Positions 28,544-38,094 of a stretch of DNA of 64,000 nt are shown here, one piece after another. Source of the stretch: Streptomyces sp. SID13726. GTDB taxonomy: Bacteria; Actinomycetota; Actinomycetes; Streptomycetales; Streptomycetaceae. The number at the start of each line of letters is the position of its first letter. Position 1 is the first letter of the stretch. The stretch is taken from contig NZ_JAAGLY010000031.1 in the NCBI RefSeq assembly GCF_010548375.1, forward strand, positions 1 through 64,000, given 5' to 3'. The notes beneath the pieces are model-generated. The model searched no databases and was not told the DNA's origin. It saw nothing but the letters and a program-made list of their open reading frames with translations. A program made the translations under genes and the position numbers.

Positions 28544-28640
28544 GGTGTCTCCTAGTTTCGGGAGGGCACCGGGTCGCCGTCCGCGGGCTGCGGGGGCGTG
28601 AACCGGGGCCGACGTACCAGTCTGCCAGGACTGGCCGCAT

Positions 28641-28664
28641 CCCCCAAAACGGGGGGTCGCCCCG
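28641..28664. repeat. GC-hairpin dispersed repeat downstream of the LCP gene
   Basis: CCCCCAAAACGGGGGG followed by TCGCCCC lies in the 151-bp gap between the LCP gene and rpmE. It is the third member of the GGGGGTCGCCCC family in this cluster and may act as a terminator. Confidence 0.6.
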
Positions 28665-28694
28665 ATCTATTCCCGGACCGCGGCGGACGGTCCG

Positions 28695-29801
28695 CTACGA
28701 CGTGACGACACCCTTGGCCTGGCCCGTCGCCGTGCCCTCGGTGGCCGACCTCGGGATCGCCCGGTCGTTCTCCAGGGCCGTCCAGACCTGCTTGGCCTTG
28801 GCCTCCTCGACGATCACGCGGTTGGGGTCGGCGGGGTCGTACTGGACCGGCATGGTGACCATGGTCATGTTCTTGGAGCCGATCCCCTTCAGGCCGTTCG
28901 CGAAGGACATCAGCTTGTTGACGGAGCCGAGGTCGGAGTCGGTGGTGACCGTCTTCGTCGCGGTGTCGGCGAGGTCGTACAGCTTCTTCGGGCTGGTGAA
29001 GACGCCGACGTCCTTGATCTGCTCGACCAGGGCCTTGATGAACGCCTGCTGGAGCTGGATCCGGCCGAGGTCGGAGCCGTCGCCCACGCCGTGCCGGGTG
29101 CGGACCAGGCCGAGCGCCTGCTTGCCGGTGAGGGTGTGGGTGCCGGCCTTCAGGTCGAGGTGGCTCTCGGCGTCCTCGATGTTCTTCGTGGTGGTGACCG
29201 GGACCCCGCCGAGCTCGTCGATGAGCTTCTGGAAGCCGGAGAAGTCGACCTCCAGGTAGTGGTCCATGCGGATGCCGGTCATGGACTCGACCGTCTTCAC
29301 CGCGCAGGCCGCGCCGCCGGTCGTGTACGCCGAGTTGAACATCACGTTCGTCGCCGCGTCGTGCGTCTCGCCGTCGGTGCCGGTGCACTCGGGGCGGTCG
29401 ATGAGGGTGTCCCGGGGTATGGAGACCACGCTGGCCTTCTTGTGGCCCTCGTAGACGTGCACGACCATCGCGGTGTCGGAGCGGGCGCTGCCGTCGTCGG
29501 TGCCGCCGCCGAGCTTCTTGTTGGAGCCGGAGCGGCTGTCCGAGCCCAGCACGAGGATGTTCTCGGAGCCGTTGTCGACCTTGGTGGGCCGGGCGCTGCC
29601 GAGGGCCTGGTCGATGTCGACGCTCTTGATGTTGCCGTTGAGCTTGAAGTACAGGTAGCCGGCCCCGGTGCCGCCCAGCACCACGATCCCCGCGGCGACC
29701 CAGGCCGTGACGAGCAGGCCCTTGCGTCCCTTGCTGCGGGGTTTACGACGACGTCCCTTGCCGCCCGGTGTTCCGGGTTCCGGCGTGCTCTCGGCTGACA
29801 T
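28695..29801 (-). CDS. LytR-CpsA-Psr (LCP) family cell-wall glycopolymer ligase
   Basis: The 368-residue protein has a basic cytosolic N-terminus, a single membrane helix (about residues 29-52) and an extracellular LCP domain. Motifs are ILVLGSDSRSG, DTAMVVHVYEGHKKASVVSIPRDTLI, HYLEVDFSGFQKLIDELGGV and GLVRTRHGVGDGSDLGRIQLQQAFIKALV. LCP enzymes move polyprenyl-linked glycopolymers onto peptidoglycan, and the Arg residues bind the pyrophosphate. GAGGAG lies upstream of the ATG. Its donor lipid could come from the nearby WecA-type enzyme. Confidence 0.93.
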   Translation of the reverse strand: MSAESTPEPGTPGGKGRRRKPRSKGRKGLLVTAWVAAGIVVLGGTGAGYLYFKLNGNIKSVDIDQALGSARPTKVDNGSENILVLGSDSRSGSNKKLGGGTDDGSARSDTAMVVHVYEGHKKASVVSIPRDTLIDRPECTGTDGETHDAATNVMFNSAYTTGGAACAVKTVESMTGIRMDHYLEVDFSGFQKLIDELGGVPVTTTKNIEDAESHLDLKAGTHTLTGKQALGLVRTRHGVGDGSDLGRIQLQQAFIKALVEQIKDVGVFTSPKKLYDLADTATKTVTTDSDLGSVNKLMSFANGLKGIGSKNMTMVTMPVQYDPADPNRVIVEEAKAKQVWTALENDRAIPRSATEGTATGQAKGVVTS

Positions 29802-29933
29802 GTGCTCCTCGCATCTCGTCCGGTCGGTTACCCCCTGTTTTCAGGGTCAGACGTGGTCACAAAAAGACCCGTACCGCTCCATGTTCGCTCCGCCTGGTCA
29901 GACGGCGAAACTCGAGAAAGGGTTGCACAACGC

Positions 29934-29966
29934 GCTGTGACCACCACGTGAAGCGGTGGTCACAGC
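29934..29966 (-). terminator. Hairpin after the protease gene
   Basis: GCTGTGACCACC (29934-29945) pairs perfectly with GGTGGTCACAGC (29955-29966), about 43 bp past the protease stop on the minus strand. No T-run follows. Confidence 0.65.
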
Positions 29967-30008
29967 ACGTCACCAGAACCTCAGGGCGAGCCTTGCTCAC
30001 CAGCGGTT

Positions 30009-31808
30009 TCAGCCAAAGATGTCGTACTGCTGGAAACCGGTACCAACACTGACCCTTGTGGCAAAGATCTCGCTGGTCGCCTTGCCGGTGCCCTTGTACA
30101 GGTAGAGCGTGCCGCCCGGGGTGCGGGCCAGCAGGTCGGCGCGGCCGTCGCCGGTGATGTCGCCGACGGTGTCGAAGACGTTGTAGCCGGTCCAGGCCTT
30201 GCGCACCTTGATCCGCGCGGTGAAGGCACCCGTGCCGGACTTGCCGACGCCCTTGTACAGGTAGAGGTCGCCGTTGCTCTTGGCGCGGGCCAGCAGGTCC
30301 GCCCGGCCGTCGCCGTTGAAGTCGCCGTGCCCGAGGAGCTGGTTGTACTGGTTCCAGCCGGAGCCGACCTTCACCCGGGTCGCGAAGCTGCCGTCGCCCT
30401 TGCCCGGGTAGATCCACAGGACGCCCGCGGAGTCGACGGAGAGCAGGTCCGGCTTGTAGTCGCCGGTGACGTCCCCGGGGGTGACGATCCGGGTGCGGGT
30501 CTTCCAGTTGGTGAAGACCTTCTTCGGCGCGGCCCAGGTCCCGCTGGAGGGGACGTACCGCAGCCAGTAGATGTCACCGGTCGCGGAGACCCGGTACACG
30601 AAGTCCTGGAAGCCGTCCCGGTTCAGGTCGGTCTGCCGGACCAGGTTGACGCCGTTCCAGTCGCCCCAGGACTGCCGGGCGCCGAGGGTGCTGCCCTTGG
30701 AGTCCAGCTCGTAGCCGACCTTGGTGGAGGACTTGCGCACCCACAGGTCGGCCTTGTCGTCGAGGCTGAGGTTGGTGTCGTCGATGCGCGGATAGGCGGC
30801 GCCGACGTACTTGCTGACCTTGGTGAAGACGCTGTAGGCGCCCTTGGCCACGCAGTCCGTGACGTTCCAGGAGACGACACCGGCGATCCGGCCGTTCACG
30901 ACGAGCGGTCCGCCGGAGTCGCCGCTGCAGATCGCGGTCGTACCGGAGTCGCTGCCGCTGGCGGGCTTGCCGGCGCAGACCATGTGCCCCTTGATGAACC
31001 AGTCGCCGTAGGCCGAGGCGCAGGTCGCGTCCGACTTGACCGGCAGCGTGGCCGTCTTCAGGGCCTCGGAGATGTCGTCGCTGGTGGAGCTGGTGCGGCC
31101 CCAGCCGTAGACCTTGGCGCTGGTGTTGGTCGCGTACGACGCGGTGTCCGTGGACGTCACCATGCGGATCGGGGTGGCCTTGACGGGGGCCGCCAGGGTC
31201 AGCACCGCGATGTCGTTGTCGATGGTGTCCGCGTTGTACGACGGGTGGTACCACTGCCGCAGTACGGCCGTCGCGGTGCCGCCGTGCAGGTTGCCGTCGG
31301 CGGCGGGCAGCTGCGCGGTACCGGTGACCACGGCGCCGCCCTTGGCCCAGTCGGCGCCCTTGACGCAGTGCGCGGCGGTGAGGATCTTCGTGGGCGCGAT
31401 GACGGCGCCGCCGCAGAAGAAGCCGGTGTCGTCGCTCTCGTCGGTGGTGCCGTGGTCGTCGGTGTACCAGAGCTGGGCCATCCAGGGCGCCGAGGAGATG
31501 GTGGTCGTCGAGCCGCCGATGACCATCGGCGAGATGCCGCTGTCGACGGTGGCGCTGCTCGCCGCCGACGTCGACGGCCTGGTCACCGTCCCGGAGCCGT
31601 CGTCGGTCGCCATGGCGGCCACGACCCGCTTCTCCAGTTCGGCCCGCGAGGGCGCCTTCGCGGCGGTCCTCTTCGGCGCCTTCGGCTCGGGCGCGACGGT
31701 GGCGGCGTTCGCCGACGTGGCCAGCAGCGCGGCGGCCACGGCGACGGGCAGCGCGATCCGGACCCGGCGTCTGTAGCGCCCGGCACCTCCGGACATGGGT
31801 ATGCCCAT
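30009..31808 (-). CDS. Secreted trypsin-like serine protease with C-terminal FG-GAP/VCBS repeats
   Basis: The product has 599 residues. A twin-basic signal peptide (about residues 1-36, ending ANA) and a propeptide precede the S1 domain (about 95-340), which has the triad His in LTAAHC, Asp in IDNDIAVLTL and Ser in CSGDSGGPLV. The C-terminal third (about 350-599) has repeated units such as DLNRDGFQDFVYR, DVTGDYKPDLLSV, DFNGDGRADLLAR and DITGDGRADLLAR, which are calcium-binding FG-GAP beta-propeller blades. The propeller probably binds a surface or substrate. The gene lies downstream of rho, after the rho terminator. Confidence 0.92.
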   Translation of the reverse strand: MGIPMSGGAGRYRRRVRIALPVAVAAALLATSANAATVAPEPKAPKRTAAKAPSRAELEKRVVAAMATDDGSGTVTRPSTSAASSATVDSGISPMVIGGSTTTISSAPWMAQLWYTDDHGTTDESDDTGFFCGGAVIAPTKILTAAHCVKGADWAKGGAVVTGTAQLPAADGNLHGGTATAVLRQWYHPSYNADTIDNDIAVLTLAAPVKATPIRMVTSTDTASYATNTSAKVYGWGRTSSTSDDISEALKTATLPVKSDATCASAYGDWFIKGHMVCAGKPASGSDSGTTAICSGDSGGPLVVNGRIAGVVSWNVTDCVAKGAYSVFTKVSKYVGAAYPRIDDTNLSLDDKADLWVRKSSTKVGYELDSKGSTLGARQSWGDWNGVNLVRQTDLNRDGFQDFVYRVSATGDIYWLRYVPSSGTWAAPKKVFTNWKTRTRIVTPGDVTGDYKPDLLSVDSAGVLWIYPGKGDGSFATRVKVGSGWNQYNQLLGHGDFNGDGRADLLARAKSNGDLYLYKGVGKSGTGAFTARIKVRKAWTGYNVFDTVGDITGDGRADLLARTPGGTLYLYKGTGKATSEIFATRVSVGTGFQQYDIFG

Positions 31809-31872
31809 GCAAGTCCCCCCTAGGGATATGAAGTTCAGAGGATCGAAAATTCAACCGAAGAGCGTGATCGTA

Positions 31873-31914
31873 AACCAAAAAGAGCCGCCCCCTGACAAAC
31901 AGGGGGCGGCTCTT
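31873..31914 (-). terminator. Rho-independent terminator of the rho gene
   Basis: GAGCCGCCCCCTG pairs over 13 bp with 31900-31912 around a five-base loop. The minus-strand transcript then meets T5 (complement of 31877-31881). This is a textbook intrinsic terminator right after rho. Confidence 0.9.
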
Positions 31915-31929
31915 CCAAAAGGGTCCGGC

Positions 31930-33990
31930 TCAGTCGCCGTTGCCCGGCGTCGGCGTCGTCTTCTGGATCTGCATCAGGAATTCGGCGTTCGACTTCGTCT
32001 GCTTCATCTTGTCGAGGAGCAGTTCCACCGCCTGCTGCTGGTCGAGGGCGTGCAGCACCCGGCGCAGCTTCCATACGATGGCCAGCTCGTCGGGGGCGAG
32101 CAGGATCTCTTCCTTACGGGTGCCGGACGCGTCGACGTCCACCGCCGGGAAGATCCGCTTGTCCGCGAGCTTCCGGTCGAGCTTGAGCTCGGCGTTGCCC
32201 GTGCCCTTGAACTCCTCGAAGATGACCTCGTCCATGCGGGACCCGGTGTCGACGAGCGCGGTGGCGAGGATGGTCAGCGAGCCGCCGTCCTCGATGTTGC
32301 GCGCGGCACCGAAGAAGCGCTTGGGCGGGTACAGGGCCGTCGAGTCGACACCACCGGAGAGGATGCGGCCGGAGGCGGGGGCGGCGAGGTTGTAGGCACG
32401 GCCCAGACGCGTGATCGAGTCGAGCAGGACGACCACGTCGTGGCCCAGCTCCACCAGCCGCTTGGCGCGCTCGATGGCGAGCTCGGCGACCGTGGTGTGG
32501 TCCTCGGCCGGGCGGTCGAAGGTCGAGGAGATGACCTCGCCCTTGACCGACCGCTGCATGTCGGTGACCTCTTCCGGACGCTCGTCGACCAGGACGACCA
32601 TCAGGTGGCACTCGGGGTTGTTGTGCGTGATCGCGTTGGCGATGGCCTGCATGATCATGGTCTTGCCGGTCTTCGGCGGGGCCACGATCAGACCGCGCTG
32701 GCCCTTGCCGATCGGCGACACGAGGTCGATGATCCGGGTGGTCAGCACGCCCGGGTCGGTCTCCAGACGGAGCCGGTCCTGCGGGTACAGCGGGGTCAGC
32801 TTGTTGAACTCCGGGCGGCCACGGCCGTGTTCGGGCGCCATGCCGTTGACGGAGTCGAGCCGGACCAGCGCGTTGAACTTCTCGCGCCGCTCGCCTTCCT
32901 TGGGCTGGCGGACCGCGCCGGTGACGTGGTCGCCCTTGCGCAGGCCGTTCTTGCGGACCTGGGCGAGGGAGACGTACACGTCGTTCGGCCCGGGCAGGTA
33001 GCCCGAGGTACGGATGAAGGCGTAGTTGTCGAGGATGTCGAGGATGCCCGCGACCGGGATCAGGACGTCGTCCTCGTTGATCTGCGGCTCGCTGCTGCCA
33101 CCGATCTCGTCGCGGCCGCGACGGCCCCGGCGGTCCCGGTAACGGCCCCGGCGGCCGCGGCGGCCACCCTCGAAGTCGTCGTCGTCCTGCGGGCCGTTGT
33201 CGCGCTGCTGACGGTCCTGGCGGTCCGGACGGCCGCCGCCCTGCTGCTGGTTCTGCTGCTGGCGCTGACCGCCCTGGCCCTGCTGGTCGTCGCTCTTGCG
33301 GCGGTCCCCGCGCTCGCCCCGCTCGCCGCGCTCCCCGCGGTCACGGCCGCGGTCACGGCGGTCGCGGCGGCCACGGCCCTCGCCGTCACCGGCGTCGCCC
33401 TGCGGCTGCTGCGCCTGTGCGGGCGTCTCGGCCCTGGCCTCGCTCTTGGCCTCGGCCACGACGGTCTCGGGGCTGCCCGCGGGGGTGCCGGCCTCGGCGG
33501 TCGCGCGCCGACGGCGGCGCTCGGCCGGGGCGTCCTCTCCCCCACGCTCGGCCTCGCTCGCGCGGGAGGGGCCCCCGGCCGGCTGACCGGGGATCTCGAT
33601 CTGCTGCTGCGCGACGGCCTTCTCGGCCTGCTCGGCGGGGGCCTCGGCCTTCGCGTCCGCCTTCTTCTCCACGGCGTCGCCGGTGCGGGCCTTGGAGGTG
33701 GCGCGGCGCTTCGGCTTGGTCTCGGTGGCGCTCTCGGCCTTCGCCGGGGCCCCACCACCCGCCTGCGCCTCCTTGATGACCTCGATCAGCTGGCTCTTGC
33801 GCATACGCGCGGTGCCCCTGATACCGAGGCCGGATGCGACCTGCTGCAGCTCGGCCAGCACCATGCCGTCGAGGCCGGTACCGCGGCGCCGCCGGGAGCC
33901 GGCACCGGTGGCAGGCGCGGAGGCGTCCGTGGAGGGCGCGGCAGCGGTCTCCTCGACACGTGCGCCCATCAGATCGGTGGTGTCGCTCAC
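31930..33990 (-). CDS. rho: Transcription termination factor Rho
   Basis: Rho is a hexameric RNA-dependent ATPase. The 686-residue protein has an N-terminal Rho-N domain (GMVLAELQQVASGLGIRGTARMRKSQLIEVI). A roughly 200-residue actinobacterial insert follows that is rich in Arg, Asp, Glu and Gln. Next come the cold-shock RNA-binding domain (VYVSLAQVRKNGLRKGDHVTG) and the RecA core with the P-loop APPKTGKTMIM, plus VDERPEEVTDM and DSITRLGRAYN. GTG 33990 with AAGGA seven bases upstream is chosen over ATG 34065. The insert raises RNA affinity in high-GC genomes (family knowledge). Confidence 0.97.
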   Translation of the reverse strand: MSDTTDLMGARVEETAAAPSTDASAPATGAGSRRRRGTGLDGMVLAELQQVASGLGIRGTARMRKSQLIEVIKEAQAGGGAPAKAESATETKPKRRATSKARTGDAVEKKADAKAEAPAEQAEKAVAQQQIEIPGQPAGGPSRASEAERGGEDAPAERRRRRATAEAGTPAGSPETVVAEAKSEARAETPAQAQQPQGDAGDGEGRGRRDRRDRGRDRGERGERGERGDRRKSDDQQGQGGQRQQQNQQQGGGRPDRQDRQQRDNGPQDDDDFEGGRRGRRGRYRDRRGRRGRDEIGGSSEPQINEDDVLIPVAGILDILDNYAFIRTSGYLPGPNDVYVSLAQVRKNGLRKGDHVTGAVRQPKEGERREKFNALVRLDSVNGMAPEHGRGRPEFNKLTPLYPQDRLRLETDPGVLTTRIIDLVSPIGKGQRGLIVAPPKTGKTMIMQAIANAITHNNPECHLMVVLVDERPEEVTDMQRSVKGEVISSTFDRPAEDHTTVAELAIERAKRLVELGHDVVVLLDSITRLGRAYNLAAPASGRILSGGVDSTALYPPKRFFGAARNIEDGGSLTILATALVDTGSRMDEVIFEEFKGTGNAELKLDRKLADKRIFPAVDVDASGTRKEEILLAPDELAIVWKLRRVLHALDQQQAVELLLDKMKQTKSNAEFLMQIQKTTPTPGNGD

Positions 33991-34376
33991 GAAGGGTCCT
34001 TCCCTGGAGCGGACGTCGGCCTGTCTGGCTCGGCGACCGTTTGTGCTGTCCGACGTCGGTCCCATCCTTGTGGACCGTGCCGGGGCGGTGGTCCGCCTAA
34101 GCGGCGGAGGAATGTGGTGACGGCGCTTCCGAGAGCCGTGGCACTGAGTGTCCGTGTCACGTGGCTTGGTCGCACCGGTTCCGGAGCGTGCCCGGCAAGT
34201 CGCTCAGTGCTCGCGTACGAGGTACTGCCCATGTACGTCGTACGAAACACAGTGCGGCTTGGGAGGCTCCCGGAAGAATGTCTGTCCCGGACGGGGACAC
34301 GAAGCACCTCGCCATGGTGGGGTCGGGTGCAGACTTGAGGTTAACACTACCGGATCCAACAAACATTCCCCCTCTC
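33991..34376 (-). other. Intergenic leader between thrB and rho
   Basis: About 390 bp without a convincing gene. It presumably holds the rho promoter and an untranslated leader, which in other bacteria mediates rho autoregulation. I could not identify boxes with confidence. Confidence 0.5.
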
Positions 34377-34400
34377 GAAATCCGGCACACGCCGGATTTC
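34377..34400 (-). terminator. Hairpin overlapping the thrB stop
   Basis: GAAATCCGGC-acac-GCCGGATTTC is a perfect 10-bp inverted repeat that includes the last bases of thrB. It probably ends the hom-thrC-thrB transcript. There is no T-run. Confidence 0.7.
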
Positions 34401-35328
34401 AGATGTCACTGGCCGCCGCGAGCGGCAGCACACTCGCCCCGTGGGCGTCGAGTTCCAGACGGTTGGCGGCCCAGCCCCCGCCCGCCAGATGGGCCACCTT
34501 GTCGGCGCTGTCCCCGTCGACGAGCGCGAGCACGGTGGGTCCCGCTCCTGAGATGACTGCCGGGACTCCGTCGGCCCGCAGCCGCTCCACCAGTGCGGCG
34601 CTCTCCGGCATGGCGGGAGCGCGGTACTCCTGGTGGAGACGGTCCTCGGTGGCCGGCAGCAGCAGCTCGGGGCGCCTGGTGAGGGCCTCGACGAGCAGCG
34701 CGGCACGGCCCGCGTTGGCGGCGGCGTCGACGTGCGGCACGGTGCGCGGGAGCAGTCCGCGCGCGGTCTCGGTCAGGACGGGTTTCCCGGGTACGAAAAC
34801 CACCGGAACGATGGAATCGGCGGGCTCCAGCCTGATCGCCCGGGCGGCACCGGCCTCCATCCAGGCGACGGTGAACCCGCCGAGCAGACAAGGCGCCACG
34901 TTGTCGGGGTGGCCCTCGATCTCGGTGGCCAGCTCCAGCAGCGCGGTGTCGTCGAGCCGGGCCTCGCCGCCTATGGTCACGGCGCGCGCGGCGACGATGC
35001 CGGCGCAGATGGCGGCGGAGGAGGAGCCGAGGCCCCGGCCGTGCGGGATGCGGTTGGCGCAGACGATCTCCAGTCCGCGCGGCTGGCCGCCCAGCAGATC
35101 GAAGGCGGTGCGCAGGGATCGTACGAGAAGGTGGTTCTCGTCACGCGGGAGCGTCTCGTTCCCCTCCCCCGCGATGTCGATGTTCAGCCCGGAGTCGGCC
35201 ACCCGGACGACCACGTCGTCGTAGAGCCCCAGCGAGAGGCCCAGGGCGTCGAAGCCCGGGCCGAGGTTGGCGCTGGTGGCGGGGACGCGCACCCGGACGG
35301 CGGCGGCGCGGAAGGCGGGACCGGCCAT
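34399..35328 (-). CDS. thrB: Homoserine kinase
   Basis: ThrB phosphorylates homoserine for threonine synthesis. The 309-residue GHMP kinase has the N-terminal VRVPATSANLGPGFDALGLSLGLYD, the ATP-binding motif IPHGRGLGSSSAAICAGIVAA and the C-terminal AVISGAGPTVLALV. ATG 35328 with AAGGAG upstream begins the family sequence. It is third in the order hom-thrC-thrB and is separated from thrC by about 260 bp, so it may have its own promoter. Confidence 0.96.
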   Translation of the reverse strand: MAGPAFRAAAVRVRVPATSANLGPGFDALGLSLGLYDDVVVRVADSGLNIDIAGEGNETLPRDENHLLVRSLRTAFDLLGGQPRGLEIVCANRIPHGRGLGSSSAAICAGIVAARAVTIGGEARLDDTALLELATEIEGHPDNVAPCLLGGFTVAWMEAGAARAIRLEPADSIVPVVFVPGKPVLTETARGLLPRTVPHVDAAANAGRAALLVEALTRRPELLLPATEDRLHQEYRAPAMPESAALVERLRADGVPAVISGAGPTVLALVDGDSADKVAHLAGGGWAANRLELDAHGASVLPLAAASDI

Positions 35329-35591
35329 CTCTCGATGACTCTCCTTGAGCTGCGTGATTGTCGAATGACATTCGATGACGTACGAGGACCCCTGGCCCTT
35401 CAGGCCACGGAGACGACGCGGCACCGTCCATACGACTCCGGTCGGAGGCATATGCAGCGGGCGGGTTCGGTACAGCCTATCGAAGGAAGGTTCTGTGGCG
35501 ACATAGGGCGCACAGGAGGCGCACGATGCGTGTCGTAAGCCCCCTGTGCACCCCTTACCGGGATCCCCCGGCCGGAGTCGCTGATTCCGTG

Positions 35592-36650
35592 TCAGGCGAG
35601 GCCGAGGCGCTCGGCCGCCGTCGCCGCGTCGACCGGGACGGTGACCGGCTGCGGGGCGCCCGCGACCGCCCAGTCCGGGTCCTTGAGGCCGTTGCCGGTG
35701 ACCGTGCACACGATCTTCTGGCCCGGGTCGACCTTGCCCTGCTCGGCCGCCTTCAGCAGACCGGCCACCGACGCGGCCGAGGCGGGCTCCACGAAGACAC
35801 CCTCCTGGGAGGCCAACAGCCGGTAGGCGCGCAGGATCTCACGGTCCGTCACCTCGTCGATGAACCCGCCGGACTCCTCCTTCGCCGCGAGGGCGTACTG
35901 CCAGGAGGCAGGGTTGCCGATGCGGATCGCGGTCGCGATGGTCGAGGGGTCCTTGACGACCTCGCCGCGCACGATCGGGGCGCTGCCGGAGGCCTGGAAG
36001 CCCCACATCCGGGGCGTCCTGGAGGCGGTGCCGTCGGCGGCGTACTCCTTGTAGCCCTTCCAGTACGCCGTGATGTTGCCGGCGTTGCCGACCGGCAGGA
36101 CGTGGATGTCGGGCGCGTCGCCGAGCATGTCCACGATCTCGAACGAGGCGGTCTTCTGGCCCTCGATGCGCACCGGGTTGACCGAATTGACCAGCGCCAC
36201 CGGGTAGTTGTCGCTCAGCGCGCGGGCCAGGGTGAGGCAGTCGTCGAAGTTGCCGTCGACCTGGAGGATCTTCGCGCCGTGCACGAGGGCCTGGCCCATC
36301 TTGCCGATCGCGATCTTGCCCTGCGGGACGAGGACGGCGCAGACCATGCCCGCGCGCACCGCGTAGGCGGCGGCGGAGGCCGAGGTGTTGCCGGTGGAGG
36401 CGCAGATGACCGCCTTCGCGCCCTCCTCCTTGGCCCGCGTGATCGCCATGGTCATACCGCGGTCCTTGAAGGACCCGGTGGGGTTGGCGCCCTCCACCTT
36501 GAGGTGGACCTCGCACCCGGTGCGCTCGGAGAGCACCTGCGCGGGCACGAGGGGCGTGCCGCCCTCGCGGAGCGTCACGACCGGCGTGGTGTCGGAGACG
36601 GGCAGCCGGTCCCGGTACTCCTCGATGATTCCGCGCCACTGGTGGGTCAT
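35592..36650 (-). CDS. thrC: Threonine synthase
   Basis: This PLP enzyme converts phosphohomoserine to threonine. The 352-residue protein has VTLREGGTPLVPAQ and the PLP-Lys in GANPTGSFKDRGMTMAI, then ICASTGNTSASAAAYAVRAG and the Gly-rich phosphate loop LPVGNAGNITAYWKGYKEY. The ATG follows the hom stop by six bases, so the two are coupled in one operon. Confidence 0.97.
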   Translation of the reverse strand: MTHQWRGIIEEYRDRLPVSDTTPVVTLREGGTPLVPAQVLSERTGCEVHLKVEGANPTGSFKDRGMTMAITRAKEEGAKAVICASTGNTSASAAAYAVRAGMVCAVLVPQGKIAIGKMGQALVHGAKILQVDGNFDDCLTLARALSDNYPVALVNSVNPVRIEGQKTASFEIVDMLGDAPDIHVLPVGNAGNITAYWKGYKEYAADGTASRTPRMWGFQASGSAPIVRGEVVKDPSTIATAIRIGNPASWQYALAAKEESGGFIDEVTDREILRAYRLLASQEGVFVEPASAASVAGLLKAAEQGKVDPGQKIVCTVTGNGLKDPDWAVAGAPQPVTVPVDAATAAERLGLA

Positions 36651-36656
36651 TGCTCG

Positions 36657-37949
36657 TTACTCTCCTTCAACCCGCATGATGCTGGCGACACCCCGCACGG
36701 TGTCGAGCTTGCGCAACGCCTCGACCGTGCCGTTCAGAGCGGCGTCGGACGCGCGGTGCGTGACGACGACGAGGGACGCCTCGCCGTCCTTCCCCTGCTG
36801 CCGAACGGTATCGATCGACACCCCGTGCTCGGCGAACACGGTGGCCACCTGGGCGAGAACACCCGGTTTGTCGGCCACGTCCAGGCTGATGTGGTAGCGC
36901 GTGACGACCTCGCCCATGCCCTCCACGGGCAGCGCGGCGTACGCGGACTCGCCGGGGCCTGTCATGCCGCTGAGCCGGTGGCGGCAGACGGCGACGAGGT
37001 CGCCGAGGACGGCGGAGGCGGTCGGGGCGCCGCCCGCGCCCGGGCCGTAGAACATCAGCTGTCCGGAGGCGTCGGACTCGACGAACACGGCGTTGTACGC
37101 GCCGCGCACGGAGGCCAGCGGGTGGCTGAGCGGGATCATCGCGGGGTGGACGCGCGCGGTGACGGACTGCCCGTCCTCGGCCCGCTCGCAGATGGCGAGC
37201 AGCTTGATGGTGCAGCCCATGTTCTTCGCGGAGGCGAAGTCGGCGGCGGTGACCTCGGTCATGCCCTCGCGGTAGACGTCGTCGAGGCGCACCCGCGAGT
37301 GGAAGGCGATCCCGGCGAGGATGGCGGCCTTGGCGGCGGCGTCGAACCCCTCGACGTCGGCGGTCGGGTCGGCCTCGGCGTACCCCAGGGCGGTGGCCTC
37401 GTCGAGGGCCTCCTGGTAGCCGGCCCCCGTGCTGTCCATCTTGTCGAGGATGAAGTTGGTGGTGCCGTTGACGATCCCGAGCACCCGGTTGACCTTGTCG
37501 CCGGCGAGGGACTCGCGCAGCGGGCGGATCAGCGGGATCGCTCCGGCGACGGCGGCCTCGTAGTAGAGGTCCTTGCCGTGCTGCTGGGCGGCGGCATGGA
37601 GCGCGGCACCGTCCTGGGCGAGCAGCGCCTTGTTGGCGGAGACGACGGAGGCGCCGTGCTCGAAGGCGGTGGTGATGAGGGAGCGGGCGGGCTCGATGCC
37701 GCCGATCACCTCGACGACCACGTCGATGTCCCCGCGCTTGACGAGGGCGGTGGCGTCGGTGGTGACGAGGGACGGGTCGATGCCCTCACGGACCCGGTCG
37801 GGCCGTCGTACGGCCACGCCCGCGAGCTCCACCGGAGCGCCGATCCGGGCGGCGAGGTCGTCGGCGTGCGTCGTCATGATGCGCGCCACCTCTGAGCCGA
37901 CCACTCCACAGCCCAGCAGCGCCACCTTCAGCGGACGCGTACGCATCAT
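36657..37949 (-). CDS. hom: Homoserine dehydrogenase
   Basis: This NAD(P)H enzyme makes homoserine from aspartate semialdehyde. The 430-residue protein has the Rossmann motif LKVALLGCGVVGSEVAR, the catalytic domain GIVNGTTNFILDKM and ALGYAEADPTADVEGFDAAAK, and a C-terminal ACT domain (about residues 350-430, YHISLDVADKPGVLAQVATVF) for threonine feedback. Start ATG 37949 (MMRTRPLK) has GAGG upstream. It is the first gene of hom-thrC. Confidence 0.96.
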   Translation of the reverse strand: MMRTRPLKVALLGCGVVGSEVARIMTTHADDLAARIGAPVELAGVAVRRPDRVREGIDPSLVTTDATALVKRGDIDVVVEVIGGIEPARSLITTAFEHGASVVSANKALLAQDGAALHAAAQQHGKDLYYEAAVAGAIPLIRPLRESLAGDKVNRVLGIVNGTTNFILDKMDSTGAGYQEALDEATALGYAEADPTADVEGFDAAAKAAILAGIAFHSRVRLDDVYREGMTEVTAADFASAKNMGCTIKLLAICERAEDGQSVTARVHPAMIPLSHPLASVRGAYNAVFVESDASGQLMFYGPGAGGAPTASAVLGDLVAVCRHRLSGMTGPGESAYAALPVEGMGEVVTRYHISLDVADKPGVLAQVATVFAEHGVSIDTVRQQGKDGEASLVVVTHRASDAALNGTVEALRKLDTVRGVASIMRVEGE

Positions 37950-38094
37950 CCGACCTCGTTTCCTCATACCGTCTACGGTGGGACCAGTCTCACTCACCGG
38001 ACGGGAGTTTCTGCCTCTCGTCCGGATTATGAGACATCTATTTCATTTGTACGGGGGTGGAAGACCGCAGATCTTCCTTCGTCCGTTTCCGCGC

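Noticed and set aside
34066..34398. Riboswitch or T-box upstream of rho or around thrB
   Set aside because: I found no conserved T-box or known riboswitch core, only the thrB-end hairpin.
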